NCBI RefSeq assembly: GCF_042434395.1
Contig: NZ_JBHLTP010000012.1
Coordinates: 129,552-193,551, forward strand
Direction of reading: 5' to 3'
Origin: Pontibacillus salicampi
GTDB lineage: Bacteria > Bacillota > Bacilli > Bacillales > BH030062
Length of the DNA stretch: 64,000 nucleotides
In this document: one piece after another, positions 7,329-15,818 of the stretch
How the letters are laid out: each line of letters opens with the position of its first letter
Numbering within the stretch: the first letter of the stretch is position 1
Made by a program: the position numbers and the translations under genes
The notes under the pieces: generated by a model
What the model saw: only the letters and a program-made list of their open reading frames with translations
Database searches by the model: none
Told to the model about the DNA's origin: nothing

Positions 7329-9281
7329 CTAGGACTGCAATTTATCATTTTCTAGTATGTTGGTTTGCTCTTCAAGGCCAAACGCCACGTGAGATTCAAT
7401 CCATTTCCGGCGAGGCTCGACTTTATCTCCCATAAGCGTTGTAACACGTCGTTCTGCTTGAGCAAGATCATCAATGGTAACACGAATGAGGGTTCGCGTT
7501 TCCGGGCTCATGGTCGTTTCCCACAATTGATCGGCATTCATTTCCCCAAGTCCCTTATAGCGCTGAATGGTATAGCCATTTTTAAACTCTCTTAGAATAG
7601 CTTTCATCTCATCCTCTTCCCAAGCATATTTCGTTTGCTCTTTTTTTCCTTTTCCTTTGGAAACTTTGTATAGAGGAGGCAAGGCAATATAAATCTTTCC
7701 AGCACGAATTAACTCTTGCATATACCGGTAAAAGAAAGTCAGCAAGAGCACTTGAATGTGAGCACCATCTGTATCGGCATCTGTCATAATTACAATTTTA
7801 TCGTATTGACAATCTTCAATATTAAAGTCTGCTCCAACTCCGGCACCGATAGTATTAATGATGGTACCGATTTCTTCATTCTTCAGGATGTCCTGAAGCT
7901 TTGCTTTTTCTGTATTAATAACCTTGCCTCGTAACGGCAATACAGCTTGAAAGCGCCGATCCCGACCTTGCTTGGCAGAACCGCCTGCCGAGTCTCCCTC
8001 TACTAAATACAATTCGTTCTTTTGAGGGTTTTTGGATTGGGCAGGTGTTAGCTTTCCGCTGAGCATGGTTTCTTTTCGCTTTTTCTTTTTCCCTGAGCGT
8101 GCGTCTTCCCGTGCTTTCCGGGCTGCTTCTCTTGCTTCCTTGGCCTTGATGGCCTTTCGAATAAGCATCGTTGCTACATCCGGATTTTCCTCTAGAAAGT
8201 AAGATAATTTCTCTGAAACAATCGAATCTACAATAGAGCGTGCTTCCGATGTCCCCAACTTGCTTTTCGTCTGTCCTTCAAACTGAAGCTTTTCTTCCGG
8301 AATTCGCACAGAAATGACAGCTGTAAAGCCCTCTCTAATATCTGTTCCTTCCAGATTTTTATCCTTTTCTTTCAGCAACCCTGTCTTTCTAGCATGGTCG
8401 TTGAAGCTACGGGTAATTGCAGATTTTGCACCTGATTCATGTGTACCGCCATCACGTGTTCGTACGTTATTCACAAAGGATAGAACGCTTTCTGCATAAC
8501 CGTCGTTAAACTGGAATCCAAAATCTAAATGAATATCTTCCTGCTCACCTTCAAAGGAAACAACGGAATGCAACGTATCCTTTTCCTCATTCAAATAATC
8601 TACGAAAGATTTAAGTCCATCTGGATACTGATAACTTTCTTTGAAATCTACTCGTTTATCTTCCAGGACGATTTCTAACCCTTTTAACAAAAAGGCTGCT
8701 TCTCGAAGCCGTTCTGACAGGGTTTCGAGGTTATATGTTGTGGTGGAGAATACAGTGGTATCAGGCTTGAAATGAATCAGTGTACCGCTTTTTCTCGTAG
8801 CTCCCTTATTTTCAAGCGAGGTTACGGGGCTTCCTCCATTTTCAAAGCGCTGATAATAGGTTTCCCCATCCCTGTATATGATAACCTCCAGCCATTCGGA
8901 TAAAGCGTTCACAACCGATGCCCCAACACCATGAAGCCCTCCACTTGTTTTGTAGCCGCCTTGTCCAAACTTACCTCCGGCATGAAGCACGGTTAGTATG
9001 ACTTCAGGGGTGGGCTTTCCTAATTTATGCATCCCTGTAGGCATACCACGCCCTTCATCTCGGACAGAAACGCTATCGTCTTTATGAATAGTAATGGTTA
9101 TCCGCTCTCCATACCCTGCGAGCGCCTCATCCACTGCATTATCTACAATTTCAAAGACAAGATGATGCAATCCCCTATGATCGGTACTGCCGATATACAT
9201 TCCTGGACGCTTTCTAACCGCCTCTAGCCCTTCTAATACTTGTATGGAATCATCATTATATTGTGTATTGTTTGTGACCAC
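7329..9281 (-). CDS. parE: DNA topoisomerase IV subunit B (ATPase)
   Basis: This 650-aa GHKL ATPase drives strand passage with ParC. The Bergerat fold is visible as EIVDNAVDEALAG, GRGMP and GGLHGVGASVVNALS. The TOPRIM metal site follows as EGDSAGGSAKQGRDR and DADTDGAHI. Translation starts at GTG (9279-9281) with AAGGAG 9 bases upstream. It heads a two-gene operon with parC that ends at the terminator at 4803-4846. Upstream lies a promoter with a LexA box between -35 and -10 (9401-9429), so DNA damage probably raises its expression. The alternative, gyrB, is excluded by the linkage to parC and plsY. Confidence 0.97.
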   Translation of the reverse strand: MVTNNTQYNDDSIQVLEGLEAVRKRPGMYIGSTDHRGLHHLVFEIVDNAVDEALAGYGERITITIHKDDSVSVRDEGRGMPTGMHKLGKPTPEVILTVLHAGGKFGQGGYKTSGGLHGVGASVVNALSEWLEVIIYRDGETYYQRFENGGSPVTSLENKGATRKSGTLIHFKPDTTVFSTTTYNLETLSERLREAAFLLKGLEIVLEDKRVDFKESYQYPDGLKSFVDYLNEEKDTLHSVVSFEGEQEDIHLDFGFQFNDGYAESVLSFVNNVRTRDGGTHESGAKSAITRSFNDHARKTGLLKEKDKNLEGTDIREGFTAVISVRIPEEKLQFEGQTKSKLGTSEARSIVDSIVSEKLSYFLEENPDVATMLIRKAIKAKEAREAARKAREDARSGKKKKRKETMLSGKLTPAQSKNPQKNELYLVEGDSAGGSAKQGRDRRFQAVLPLRGKVINTEKAKLQDILKNEEIGTIINTIGAGVGADFNIEDCQYDKIVIMTDADTDGAHIQVLLLTFFYRYMQELIRAGKIYIALPPLYKVSKGKGKKEQTKYAWEEDEMKAILREFKNGYTIQRYKGLGEMNADQLWETTMSPETRTLIRVTIDDLAQAERRVTTLMGDKVEPRRKWIESHVAFGLEEQTNILENDKLQS

Positions 9282-9400
9282 TCTATTGAACTCCTTTCGG
9301 TGTAAACCTCAGCAGGATCAACCTGCTCATTATATACGTGTAACGAATCATCGCTCATTAGGTAAATAGTATGACTCTGCTGATTGATAATCTTATTCTC

Positions 9401-9429
9401 ATCATAGAACAAACGTTCGTTTTTGTAAA
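9401..9429 (-). promoter_or_regulatory. parE promoter with LexA box in the spacer
   Basis: On the minus strand TTTACA (9424-9429) and TATGAT (9401-9406) are separated by 17 bp. Inside the spacer is CGAACGTTTGTTCT (9406-9419), a GAAC-N4-GTTC LexA/DinR box with one mismatch to the Bacillus consensus. A second possible promoter lies upstream, with -35 TTGCTA at 9504-9509 and -10 TACAAT at 9482-9487. The rest of the 9282-9644 gap shows no gene. Confidence 0.75.
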
Positions 9430-9644
9430 TAAGAGCCACAGGAGGTCATTGTTTGTACCATCCTACCTCTATCTGTATCTTATTGTAGCTTTTTTCATAC
9501 GTTTAGCAAACAATCTTTTTCCTGAACAAGCAAAACCTGCCTATTACTTGAATCCTATGTAACTAGCGTGCCTCGAAAAGAAGCGTTGAAAAATAGTATA
9601 AAATAAATTAATCATGGATGGAAATGAAATTTATTTGAAAACAG

Positions 9645-9674
9645 AAAAAATCCCTGTCATAGCAGGGATTTTTG
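9645..9674 (-). terminator. Rho-independent terminator after yneT
   Basis: AATCCCTG (9649-9656) pairs with CAGGGATT (9663-9670); a T-run follows on the minus strand, a few bases past the yneT stop. It also has a T-run on the plus strand. Confidence 0.85.
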
Positions 9675-9679
9675 TTGGT

Positions 9680-10099
9680 TTACTTTCCTATTGTAACAGA
9701 ATGAGCGACTTTAATACACATGTCCATTATAACGGTGAACCCTTGTTCTTGAAGATAAGCAAATGCATCCTCAGATGCAACACCTTGCTGGGCCCAAAAA
9801 ACGTCAGCATTTGTAGCAGCCGCCTCTTTGGCTAATGCAGGTAAATATTCAGAGCGTCGAAACACATTAATGATATCAATAGGCTCATCAATGTCACTTA
9901 AAGAGGCTACTGCCTTCACTCCGAGAGATTCCTGAATGGTTGGGTTAACCGGAATAATGTTATACCCTGCTTCCTGCATAGCTTTGGAAATCTGATAAGA
10001 GGTCCTTGATGGATTATCAGATAATCCTACAACCGCTATGGTTTTGGATGTTTCTAATATGTTCTTCATCTCTTCTTTACTCGGGTTTTGCATGGTCAT
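9680..10099 (-). CDS. yneT: CoA-binding Rossmann protein YneT
   Basis: The 139-aa cytosolic protein is a single CoA-binding (Rossmann-like) domain, with the nucleotide loop IAVVGLSDNPSRTSYQI near residue 20-36 and the later motif FWAQQGVAS. Its function is not established; similar domains occur in succinyl-CoA synthetases and acetyltransferases. It is the B. subtilis yneT orthologue by similarity and place (near parE and plsY). Here it begins only 12 bp after opuFB, so it is probably co-transcribed with the osmoprotectant transporter. In B. subtilis it follows plsY; the opuF and GH18 genes have been inserted. The ATG at 10099 has GGAG 7 bases upstream. Confidence 0.88.
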   Translation of the reverse strand: MTMQNPSKEEMKNILETSKTIAVVGLSDNPSRTSYQISKAMQEAGYNIIPVNPTIQESLGVKAVASLSDIDEPIDIINVFRRSEYLPALAKEAAATNADVFWAQQGVASEDAFAYLQEQGFTVIMDMCIKVAHSVTIGK

Positions 10100-10111
10100 G
10101 ATTACACTCCT

Positions 10112-11632
10112 TTATTCAAGCATCCCATTTTCCTTAAGATATTCCTTTGCAACGGAAATTGGTTCCCGCTCCTCAAAATCGACCTGGTAGTTCATTTCCT
10201 GCATCTCTTGTTTCGTTATTTTACCACCAAGTTTATTTAATATTTCCTCCAGTTCTGGATATTCTTCTAATGTACTTTCAAGCAGCAATGGAGCTCCCTG
10301 ATATGGAGGGAAAAGGTTTTTAGGGTCATCCAGTACCTTTAAGTCGTATTCAATCATGTATCCTTCTGTTGCATAGGCATCGATGACTTCCACATCCCCT
10401 GACTTAATAGCCTGTTGACGAACTCCGGCTTCCATTGTCTTTATATTCAGATTCAGGTTATACAATTCCTTCATGCCTTGATATCCATCCTGGCGGTCTT
10501 TAAACTCCAGCGTAAAACCAGCAGTAATGTTACTCTGGATGCTTTTCAAATCACCTATTGTTTCAAGTCCATATTGTTCAGCAAGTTCCTCGGTGGTTGC
10601 AACCGCATAGGTGTTGTTATATTGCATCGGCTCCAATAAGGTCATGCCCTGTGCTTCCTTAATTCCCTGTTTAGCCTGCTGATACACTTTTACTGGATCA
10701 TTGCTTTGAGCAGTTTCCCCAAGCAGCGTATTAATAACAGTACCTGTAAACTCAGGATAAATATCGATATCCCCTGTTTTTAAAGCTTCAAAAACAAAGT
10801 CTGTCTTGCCAAGATTCGGTTCTGTTTTTACGAATAAATCTGTTTCTTCTTCAATCAATAATTTATACATATTCATTAGGATTGCAGGCTCCGCCCCGAT
10901 TTTTCCTCCTATTACCAAATCAGGTGTACGCTCCCTGCTAGCTATAAACGGGACTGTTACGACAAGAAGAGAAACAATCATAATAATTCCTAATGAACGA
11001 AAGCCTGATTTAGCTGAGGTTCGTTCAAACAATCGCAAAATTAAGTCTAATACAATGGCCAGAAGTGCAGCTGGTATAGCACCTAGAAGAATCAGATTTA
11101 AGTTTCCGCCTTTGTCAATACCGAGGAGAATCAATTCTCCAAGGCCACCTGCACCAATAAGAGCAGCTATCGTCGTTGTGCCAACTATCAGGACCATGGA
11201 CGTCCGGATACCTGCCATGATTACAGGCATGGCAAGAGGAAGCTCAATCTTAGATAACCGTCTGAAGGAACTCATTCCCATTCCAGTTGCCGCTTCTTTT
11301 AAAGCCGGGTCCACCTCTTTAACCCCAGTGTACGTATTGCGTAAAATTGGCAGGAGTGCATATACGATAAGTGCTACGATGGCTGGCTGTTTCCCGATAC
11401 CTAAGAAAGGAATTAGAAAAGCAAGAATGGCAAGACTCGGAATCGTCTGCAGTATCGCAGCTACGCCAATGACCGGCTCTGCAACGCGCCGAAATCGGGT
11501 CAGGATTAAACCAAGTGGAACGGCAATCAAAATAGCAATCAGCAGGGCAACAATCGACAGCTGGAGATGCTCCCAAATTGCTTGCAGTAAGGCACTTTGT
11601 CTGTTCTGCAGTACATCTATAAAGCTGTTCAT
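10112..11632 (-). CDS. opuFB: OpuF-type osmoprotectant ABC transporter: fused permease and binding protein
   Basis: The 506-aa protein joins two units. Residues about 1-215 are a BPD permease with several membrane segments and the EAA-loop region KEAATGMGMSSFRRL. After a connecting membrane segment near residue 220 comes a periplasmic-type binding domain of the glycine betaine/choline (OpuAC) class, starting about residue 235 (PDLVIGGKIGAEPAIL). Such a fused subunit with one ATPase is the OpuF arrangement. It imports compatible solutes such as glycine betaine under osmotic stress. The start ATG overlaps the opuFA stop by one base (TAATG), giving translational coupling. The solute specificity cannot be read safely. 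Confidence 0.9.
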   Translation of the reverse strand: MNSFIDVLQNRQSALLQAIWEHLQLSIVALLIAILIAVPLGLILTRFRRVAEPVIGVAAILQTIPSLAILAFLIPFLGIGKQPAIVALIVYALLPILRNTYTGVKEVDPALKEAATGMGMSSFRRLSKIELPLAMPVIMAGIRTSMVLIVGTTTIAALIGAGGLGELILLGIDKGGNLNLILLGAIPAALLAIVLDLILRLFERTSAKSGFRSLGIIMIVSLLVVTVPFIASRERTPDLVIGGKIGAEPAILMNMYKLLIEEETDLFVKTEPNLGKTDFVFEALKTGDIDIYPEFTGTVINTLLGETAQSNDPVKVYQQAKQGIKEAQGMTLLEPMQYNNTYAVATTEELAEQYGLETIGDLKSIQSNITAGFTLEFKDRQDGYQGMKELYNLNLNIKTMEAGVRQQAIKSGDVEVIDAYATEGYMIEYDLKVLDDPKNLFPPYQGAPLLLESTLEEYPELEEILNKLGGKITKQEMQEMNYQVDFEEREPISVAKEYLKENGMLE

Positions 11633-12690
11633 TACTGCACCACCCCGTTTTCCACCGTGGTCTGTGCTTGTAAATAGTGAACGATATCTTTATAGGATAA
11701 AGACCCCACCAACTGATTATCCTTCACTACTGGCAATACTTCGGCTTCCTGTTGCTCAAAGAACGGAGTGGCTTTACGGAGATGCATACTGTTTGGAATC
11801 ATAGGCAATGTTACCCGCTGTCCATTATGGATTGCCCCTTTATAGGATCCATCTTCTCCTTCGAGAAGAAAGGTGCCTTCTGAGCTTAGGAGAATTTCGT
11901 CCTTTTCCTGGCGGATATGGGAACGAGTTTGGTCTATCATCACATCGACTGCAGTTTGCCAAGGTGACTGGCGCTCGCCGACAAAGCTTTTGACGAAGCC
12001 GTTCTTTGGATGGAGTATTAGTTCTTGCGGGGTGGATAATTGAACAATCTCTCCATCCTTCATTAAACACACCCGATCTCCTAATGCCAATGCTTCGTCT
12101 ATATCATGCGTAACAAATACAATCGTCTTCTTTATTTCCTTTTGCAGCTTCTGTATGTCTTCTTGCAGCTGTTCTCTGCTAATGGGATCCAAAGCGCTGA
12201 AAGGCTCGTCCATTAGAATAATGTCAGGATCAGCGGCCAGTGCACGAATAACCCCGACTCGCTGCTGTTGTCCACCGGAAAGCTCGCTAGGCTTACGCTT
12301 TCGATATGTATCAGGATCTAACCCAACCATTTCCATTAATTCTGTGATACGCTTATGCAATGCTTCCTTTTTCCAGTTTTTCATCTCTGGAACTACAGCA
12401 ATATTCTCTTCGATGGTCATATGTGGAAATAAGGCAATCTGCTGCAGGACATAGCCAATATTCCAACGAAGCTCGGATAATTTATAATCGCTTATATCCT
12501 TATGGTTAATAAGAATGTGGCCTGAGCTTGGTTCAATTAACCGATTAATCATTTTTAATGACGTGGTCTTCCCACAGCCACTTGGTCCAATTAATGCAAG
12601 TAATTCCCCCTCTTGTACAGTAAGGCTAAAATCCTTAACTGCTTTTGTACCATCAGGGTACACTTTACTTACATCCTTAAATTCAATCAT
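11632..12690 (-). CDS. opuFA: OpuF-type osmoprotectant ABC transporter: ATPase with CBS domain
   Basis: The 352-aa ATPase has Walker A GPSGCGKTTSLKM, signature LSGGQQQRVGVIRALA, Walker B DIILMDEPFSALDP and the H-loop VTHDIDEAL. The C-terminal third contains CBS-like sequence (VLPVVKDNQLVGSLSYKDIVHYL), which in OpuA-type ATPases senses ionic strength. The start has GGGGG 6 bases upstream. It is the first gene of opuFA-opuFB-yneT. No clear sigma-A promoter was found in the 127 bp before it; a GTTTAA hexamer on the minus strand resembles a sigma-B -35, but no -10 fits. Confidence 0.92.
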   Translation of the reverse strand: MIEFKDVSKVYPDGTKAVKDFSLTVQEGELLALIGPSGCGKTTSLKMINRLIEPSSGHILINHKDISDYKLSELRWNIGYVLQQIALFPHMTIEENIAVVPEMKNWKKEALHKRITELMEMVGLDPDTYRKRKPSELSGGQQQRVGVIRALAADPDIILMDEPFSALDPISREQLQEDIQKLQKEIKKTIVFVTHDIDEALALGDRVCLMKDGEIVQLSTPQELILHPKNGFVKSFVGERQSPWQTAVDVMIDQTRSHIRQEKDEILLSSEGTFLLEGEDGSYKGAIHNGQRVTLPMIPNSMHLRKATPFFEQQEAEVLPVVKDNQLVGSLSYKDIVHYLQAQTTVENGVVQ

Positions 12691-12817
12691 ACTTTTCCCC
12701 CTATGTTCCCATTCTTTCCTTACTTTATTATCATCATGTCTTGTCCTTCATCTTAAACGAATATAGCTAGAAATGCATGTAACCTGCCCGGTTCAATCGG
12801 TTATGTCCGATAGAGAA

Positions 12818-14524
12818 TTATTCTTCCTTGGATAAGGAGGATTTCAGTACTTCCCAAGAAGGCTCATTGGCAAAATGCATACTCCAGGATGCTACGCCAG
12901 CTAAGTCATAGGTATGAACTATTTGGGCTCTTTTTTGCAAAGAGGTTTCATTCTCAAGCCACATCCTATACGTTATATTCTGGTCAGAAACCTCATATTC
13001 CATGTATTCCTGCTCTGCTTGTTCATCATAAGTAGGTGTAATGTTACGCTCCTCCATCCACGCTTTTGCTTCTTCCATGGTAAGAGCCTTTGAAGAAGTA
13101 GAGGCGGTACCCTGGTCATCCGTCTCTGTCTTCCAAAGTCTAGTGTATAATGGAATACCTAGAATAAGCTGTTCATTCGGGACCTCTTCCAATACTCGTT
13201 CCAGATTTGATCTTACCCACGGTAAACTGCTGACACTTCCAGGCTCTGAGGACCCTTTCCAATGTTCATCGTAGGCCATTACCATAATAAAATCAGCTGA
13301 TTCTGCAAGCGCTTTTCTATTATAAAATTTAGACCATTGCCCACTGGAGGAAATAAAAGTTACATCAACAGAGATGACAAGACCTTGCTCGTGGGCCCTT
13401 GGTGTTAATTCCCTGATAAATTGGGTGAACAGCTCTCCATCCTCTTCAAAAACGTTCTCAAAATCGACATTTATTCCATCCAATTGATAGGTGTTGGCGA
13501 ATGTTAACAATTGCTCTATGATGGTTTTGCGATTTTCATAGGTTGATAGAGCCTGTTTTGTTAACGGTGCATCAAATGCATTAGAGAACAACGCCCAAAC
13601 GTTGTACCCCTTTTCATGAGCCGCTCTCACATATCCCTTAGAAGCATTACTTTCTATACTTCCCTTTCCCGTTTGTAGTGTAAACCACTTCGGAGACAGG
13701 ACTTCCACCCCAGGTAATGCTGGTAGTTGCTCTTTGTTCGATAAAGAGGGATTTACAGAATCCCACGTAACATGTACAGGAAAAGCAACCTCCGGAGAAA
13801 AGGAGGAGGCTTGCTGTTCCGGAGCTGCTTGCACAATAGAAGTGTTGCCTTTAGCAATCGTACCCTTCTTTACATATCCAGCTGTTCCGTCGTTCGCACG
13901 AACATAATAAAACCCTCTTTTCTCCTTTTCAATCACTACTTGATGACTCTCGTTCATTTCTTTCACATAAGGAGAAGCAACGGAAGGCTTTGCACGCAGT
14001 CTGACACCATCTGATTTCTTGACAGCTCCGTATTGCAGCTTCTGCTCATCAGAAAGCACTTGGACCGCTTCTGTTTCCTTTGTGTATTGGACAGCGATTG
14101 GGTACACTCTCTCCAGCAAGGATGCTGCTATATATTGCTCCCCTTGACGCTCGGTAGCTGCGTCATACTTCAATGTAACTGGTTCCCCATTTTGTTGCAC
14201 CTCGTTACGATGAATAGGAAGCTGGTAGACATGTGTGTCTGTCGTTATAATAACGGAGGAGGAGGATTCATCGTATCTAATCGTTTCATCTATATGCGAC
14301 GTAAGAAACGAGAGAGGAAGATAAGCTTGTCCATCTTGGTAAAGACCTTGCTCCTTTTGCTTACCTTCTTGATAAATAATCGTGTTTGCTTGTGTAAAGT
14401 ACGTTTCTTCCTGATCAGAAGGAAAATAATAAGTTATCCATACCATTATAGAGGAAATAATGAACAGGAAAGCGAGCAATATCGGTAGGATGGTTCTTTT
14501 CTTTAACATAGTTTGTATTCTCAT
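12818..14524 (-). CDS. Membrane-anchored GH18 glycoside hydrolase with SH3b domain
   Basis: The 568-aa protein has an N-terminal signal-anchor (ILPILLAFLFIISSIMVWITY, residues about 13-33). An extracellular stalk follows with a copper-amine-oxidase-N-like segment, then a bacterial SH3 domain near residues 165-225 (VRLRAKPSVASPYV, GTAGYVKKG). The C-terminal half is a glycoside hydrolase 18 barrel. Its catalytic strand LDGINVDFENV keeps the DxxDxDxE pattern. Proteins of this class (YvbX/YdhD type) act on peptidoglycan or spore cortex, so cell-wall or germination work is inferred. It is inserted between plsY and yneT relative to B. subtilis. It faces away from plsY and has its own upstream region at 14525-14735. 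Confidence 0.85.
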   Translation of the reverse strand: MRIQTMLKKRTILPILLAFLFIISSIMVWITYYFPSDQEETYFTQANTIIYQEGKQKEQGLYQDGQAYLPLSFLTSHIDETIRYDESSSSVIITTDTHVYQLPIHRNEVQQNGEPVTLKYDAATERQGEQYIAASLLERVYPIAVQYTKETEAVQVLSDEQKLQYGAVKKSDGVRLRAKPSVASPYVKEMNESHQVVIEKEKRGFYYVRANDGTAGYVKKGTIAKGNTSIVQAAPEQQASSFSPEVAFPVHVTWDSVNPSLSNKEQLPALPGVEVLSPKWFTLQTGKGSIESNASKGYVRAAHEKGYNVWALFSNAFDAPLTKQALSTYENRKTIIEQLLTFANTYQLDGINVDFENVFEEDGELFTQFIRELTPRAHEQGLVISVDVTFISSSGQWSKFYNRKALAESADFIMVMAYDEHWKGSSEPGSVSSLPWVRSNLERVLEEVPNEQLILGIPLYTRLWKTETDDQGTASTSSKALTMEEAKAWMEERNITPTYDEQAEQEYMEYEVSDQNITYRMWLENETSLQKRAQIVHTYDLAGVASWSMHFANEPSWEVLKSSLSKEE

Positions 14525-14735
14525 ATTAATTATTCCTCTCGAACGTTGTATTTCTCTCTAAGCAGGATAGTCCTTTTAATAAAAACAATAAATATGTTCT
14601 GTGTTGACATGCTTTCTGATAAAATATAGAGAACAGATAGACCATAGTCGGTACAGAACCCATTAAACGAAGGACTAATTTTCTATCATTGTATTACACC
14701 AAGTGACATGTTTTTGTATAAAGGAGTTTTTTGCT

Positions 14736-15317
14736 ATGGATTATTTATTATTCGGTGTTATTGCCTATTTGATTGGCTCTATTCCATTCGGCTTAATTGT
14801 AGGGAAATGGTGGTACCAAACCGATATTCGTGAACACGGGAGCGGCAATCTCGGAGGAACTAACACGTTTCGTGTATTAGGGGTGAAGGCCGGGCTCACA
14901 GTAACTATTGCTGATATTTTGAAAGGAACGCTAGCAGCTAGAATTCCATGGGTTTTGGATAGCGAAGCCAATTTATTAATTGTAGGAATCTTTGCTGTTA
15001 TAGGTCATATGTATCCCATTTTTGCGCGCTTTAAAGGTGGAAAAGCAGTGGCAACTTCAGCAGGCGTCATCTTAGCTGTAGAACCTATCCTGTTCATCGT
15101 AATGCTTCTAACGTTCTTTCTCACCCTATATATAACTAAATATGTATCTTTATCATCCATGCTTACTGGAATGGTAACCATCATTGTCTCGATTCTATTA
15201 CAGCATATTGCAATAACGATTGTTTTAACTATTTTAACATTGTTTGTCATCTATCGTCATCGCACAAACATTAAGCGTATTCTTAACAAGACAGAACCAA
15301 AGATAACGTGGATGTAG
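14736..15317 (+). CDS. plsY: Acyl-phosphate:glycerol-3-phosphate acyltransferase
   Basis: The 193-aa integral membrane enzyme makes lysophosphatidic acid from acyl-phosphate and glycerol 3-phosphate, the first acylation in phospholipid synthesis. It has five membrane segments and the conserved loops GSGNLGGTNTFR and RFKGGKAVATSAG. The start MDYLLFG has AAAGGAG 9 bases upstream; an ATG 11 codons earlier does not. It is B. subtilis yneS in the expected neighbourhood but divergent from the genes to its left. A TTGACA hexamer lies about 130 bp upstream (14604-14609), with only a 15-bp spacer to TATAGA. The transcript ends at the shared terminator 15329-15370. Confidence 0.95.
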   Translation: MDYLLFGVIAYLIGSIPFGLIVGKWWYQTDIREHGSGNLGGTNTFRVLGVKAGLTVTIADILKGTLAARIPWVLDSEANLLIVGIFAVIGHMYPIFARFKGGKAVATSAGVILAVEPILFIVMLLTFFLTLYITKYVSLSSMLTGMVTIIVSILLQHIAITIVLTILTLFVIYRHRTNIKRILNKTEPKITWM

Positions 15318-15328
15318 TAAGAAATACT

Positions 15329-15370
15329 AAAAGAACCCTCGCTTGTCCAACAACTAGCGAGGGTTCTTTT
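15329..15370. terminator. Bidirectional terminator between plsY and the 62-aa gene
   Basis: AGAACCCTCGCT (15332-15343) pairs with AGCGAGGGTTCT (15356-15367), with a T-run on both strands. It serves plsY from the left and the small minus-strand gene from the right, which supports that gene being transcribed. Confidence 0.9.
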
Positions 15371-15382
15371 AGATACTTATGC

Positions 15383-15571
15383 CTAATATCCATAGTCAAA
15401 ATCAATGTCATGACTTGTGTAGTAATACACATCAAAATGCTCCGTTTTATTTTGTACAAACGAACACTTAAAACCACCGGCTATCTTCCACATTGCATAC
15501 GTTTTACTGTCTACTTGCTCGACTAACAATAACTCCTCATGTTCATTATGCAGTAAGGCAGTACCTCTCAT
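15383..15571 (-). CDS. Unknown 62-aa protein
   Basis: I do not recognise this protein. It starts MRGTALLHNEHEELLLVEQ, has no membrane segment, one cysteine (Cys35), and an aromatic-acidic tail (DVYYYTSHDIDFDYGY). The case for a real gene is strong: GGGAGG lies 8 bases before the ATG, and a terminator follows the stop immediately. It faces plsY convergently and folE2 divergently. The fold looks like a small beta-rich domain (alternating hydrophobic strands), but that is only an impression from the sequence. Confidence 0.7.
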   Translation of the reverse strand: MRGTALLHNEHEELLLVEQVDSKTYAMWKIAGGFKCSFVQNKTEHFDVYYYTSHDIDFDYGY

Positions 15572-15666
15572 ATGGTTGACCTCCCAAATGGACAGGATTT
15601 GAACTAGTATATGCAGGAGAAAGGAGAGATAGGAGTCAATTTGTGTAATAATCGAAACTTATCTCT

Positions 15667-15695
15667 TTGGAACACGACTTACTATCAGGTATAAT
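15667..15695 (+). promoter_or_regulatory. Sigma-A-type promoter of folE2
   Basis: TTGGAA (15667-15672), a 17-bp spacer and TATAAT (15690-15695) give a near-consensus promoter, leaving a leader of about 115 nt before folE2. No Zur box of the form known upstream of some Bacillus folE2 genes is evident. Confidence 0.65.
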
Positions 15696-15818
15696 GGAAA
15701 TCAATCGACCTAATAATAGGAACATAGCACATTCTGTAAGTATAAAAATTGAATAAATAAACTCCAATCCTTTATACTTTGAATAGTTCCAGTTAGTAGT
15801 ATGAAAGGAGTCATCGTT

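Noticed and set aside
9233..9439. 68-codon minus-strand frame overlapping the parE start
   Set aside because: It starts at GTG without a Shine-Dalgarno site and begins upstream of the likely transcription start set by the LexA-box promoter.
10806..11804. Long plus-strand open frame of 332 codons
   Set aside because: It is antisense to opuFB/opuFA, has a composition typical of a reversed membrane gene (rich in Arg, Ile, Pro), and no ribosome site.
15600..15818. Zur box or riboswitch before folE2
   Set aside because: No AAATCGTAAT-type dyad and no tetrahydrofolate-riboswitch core was found in the leader.
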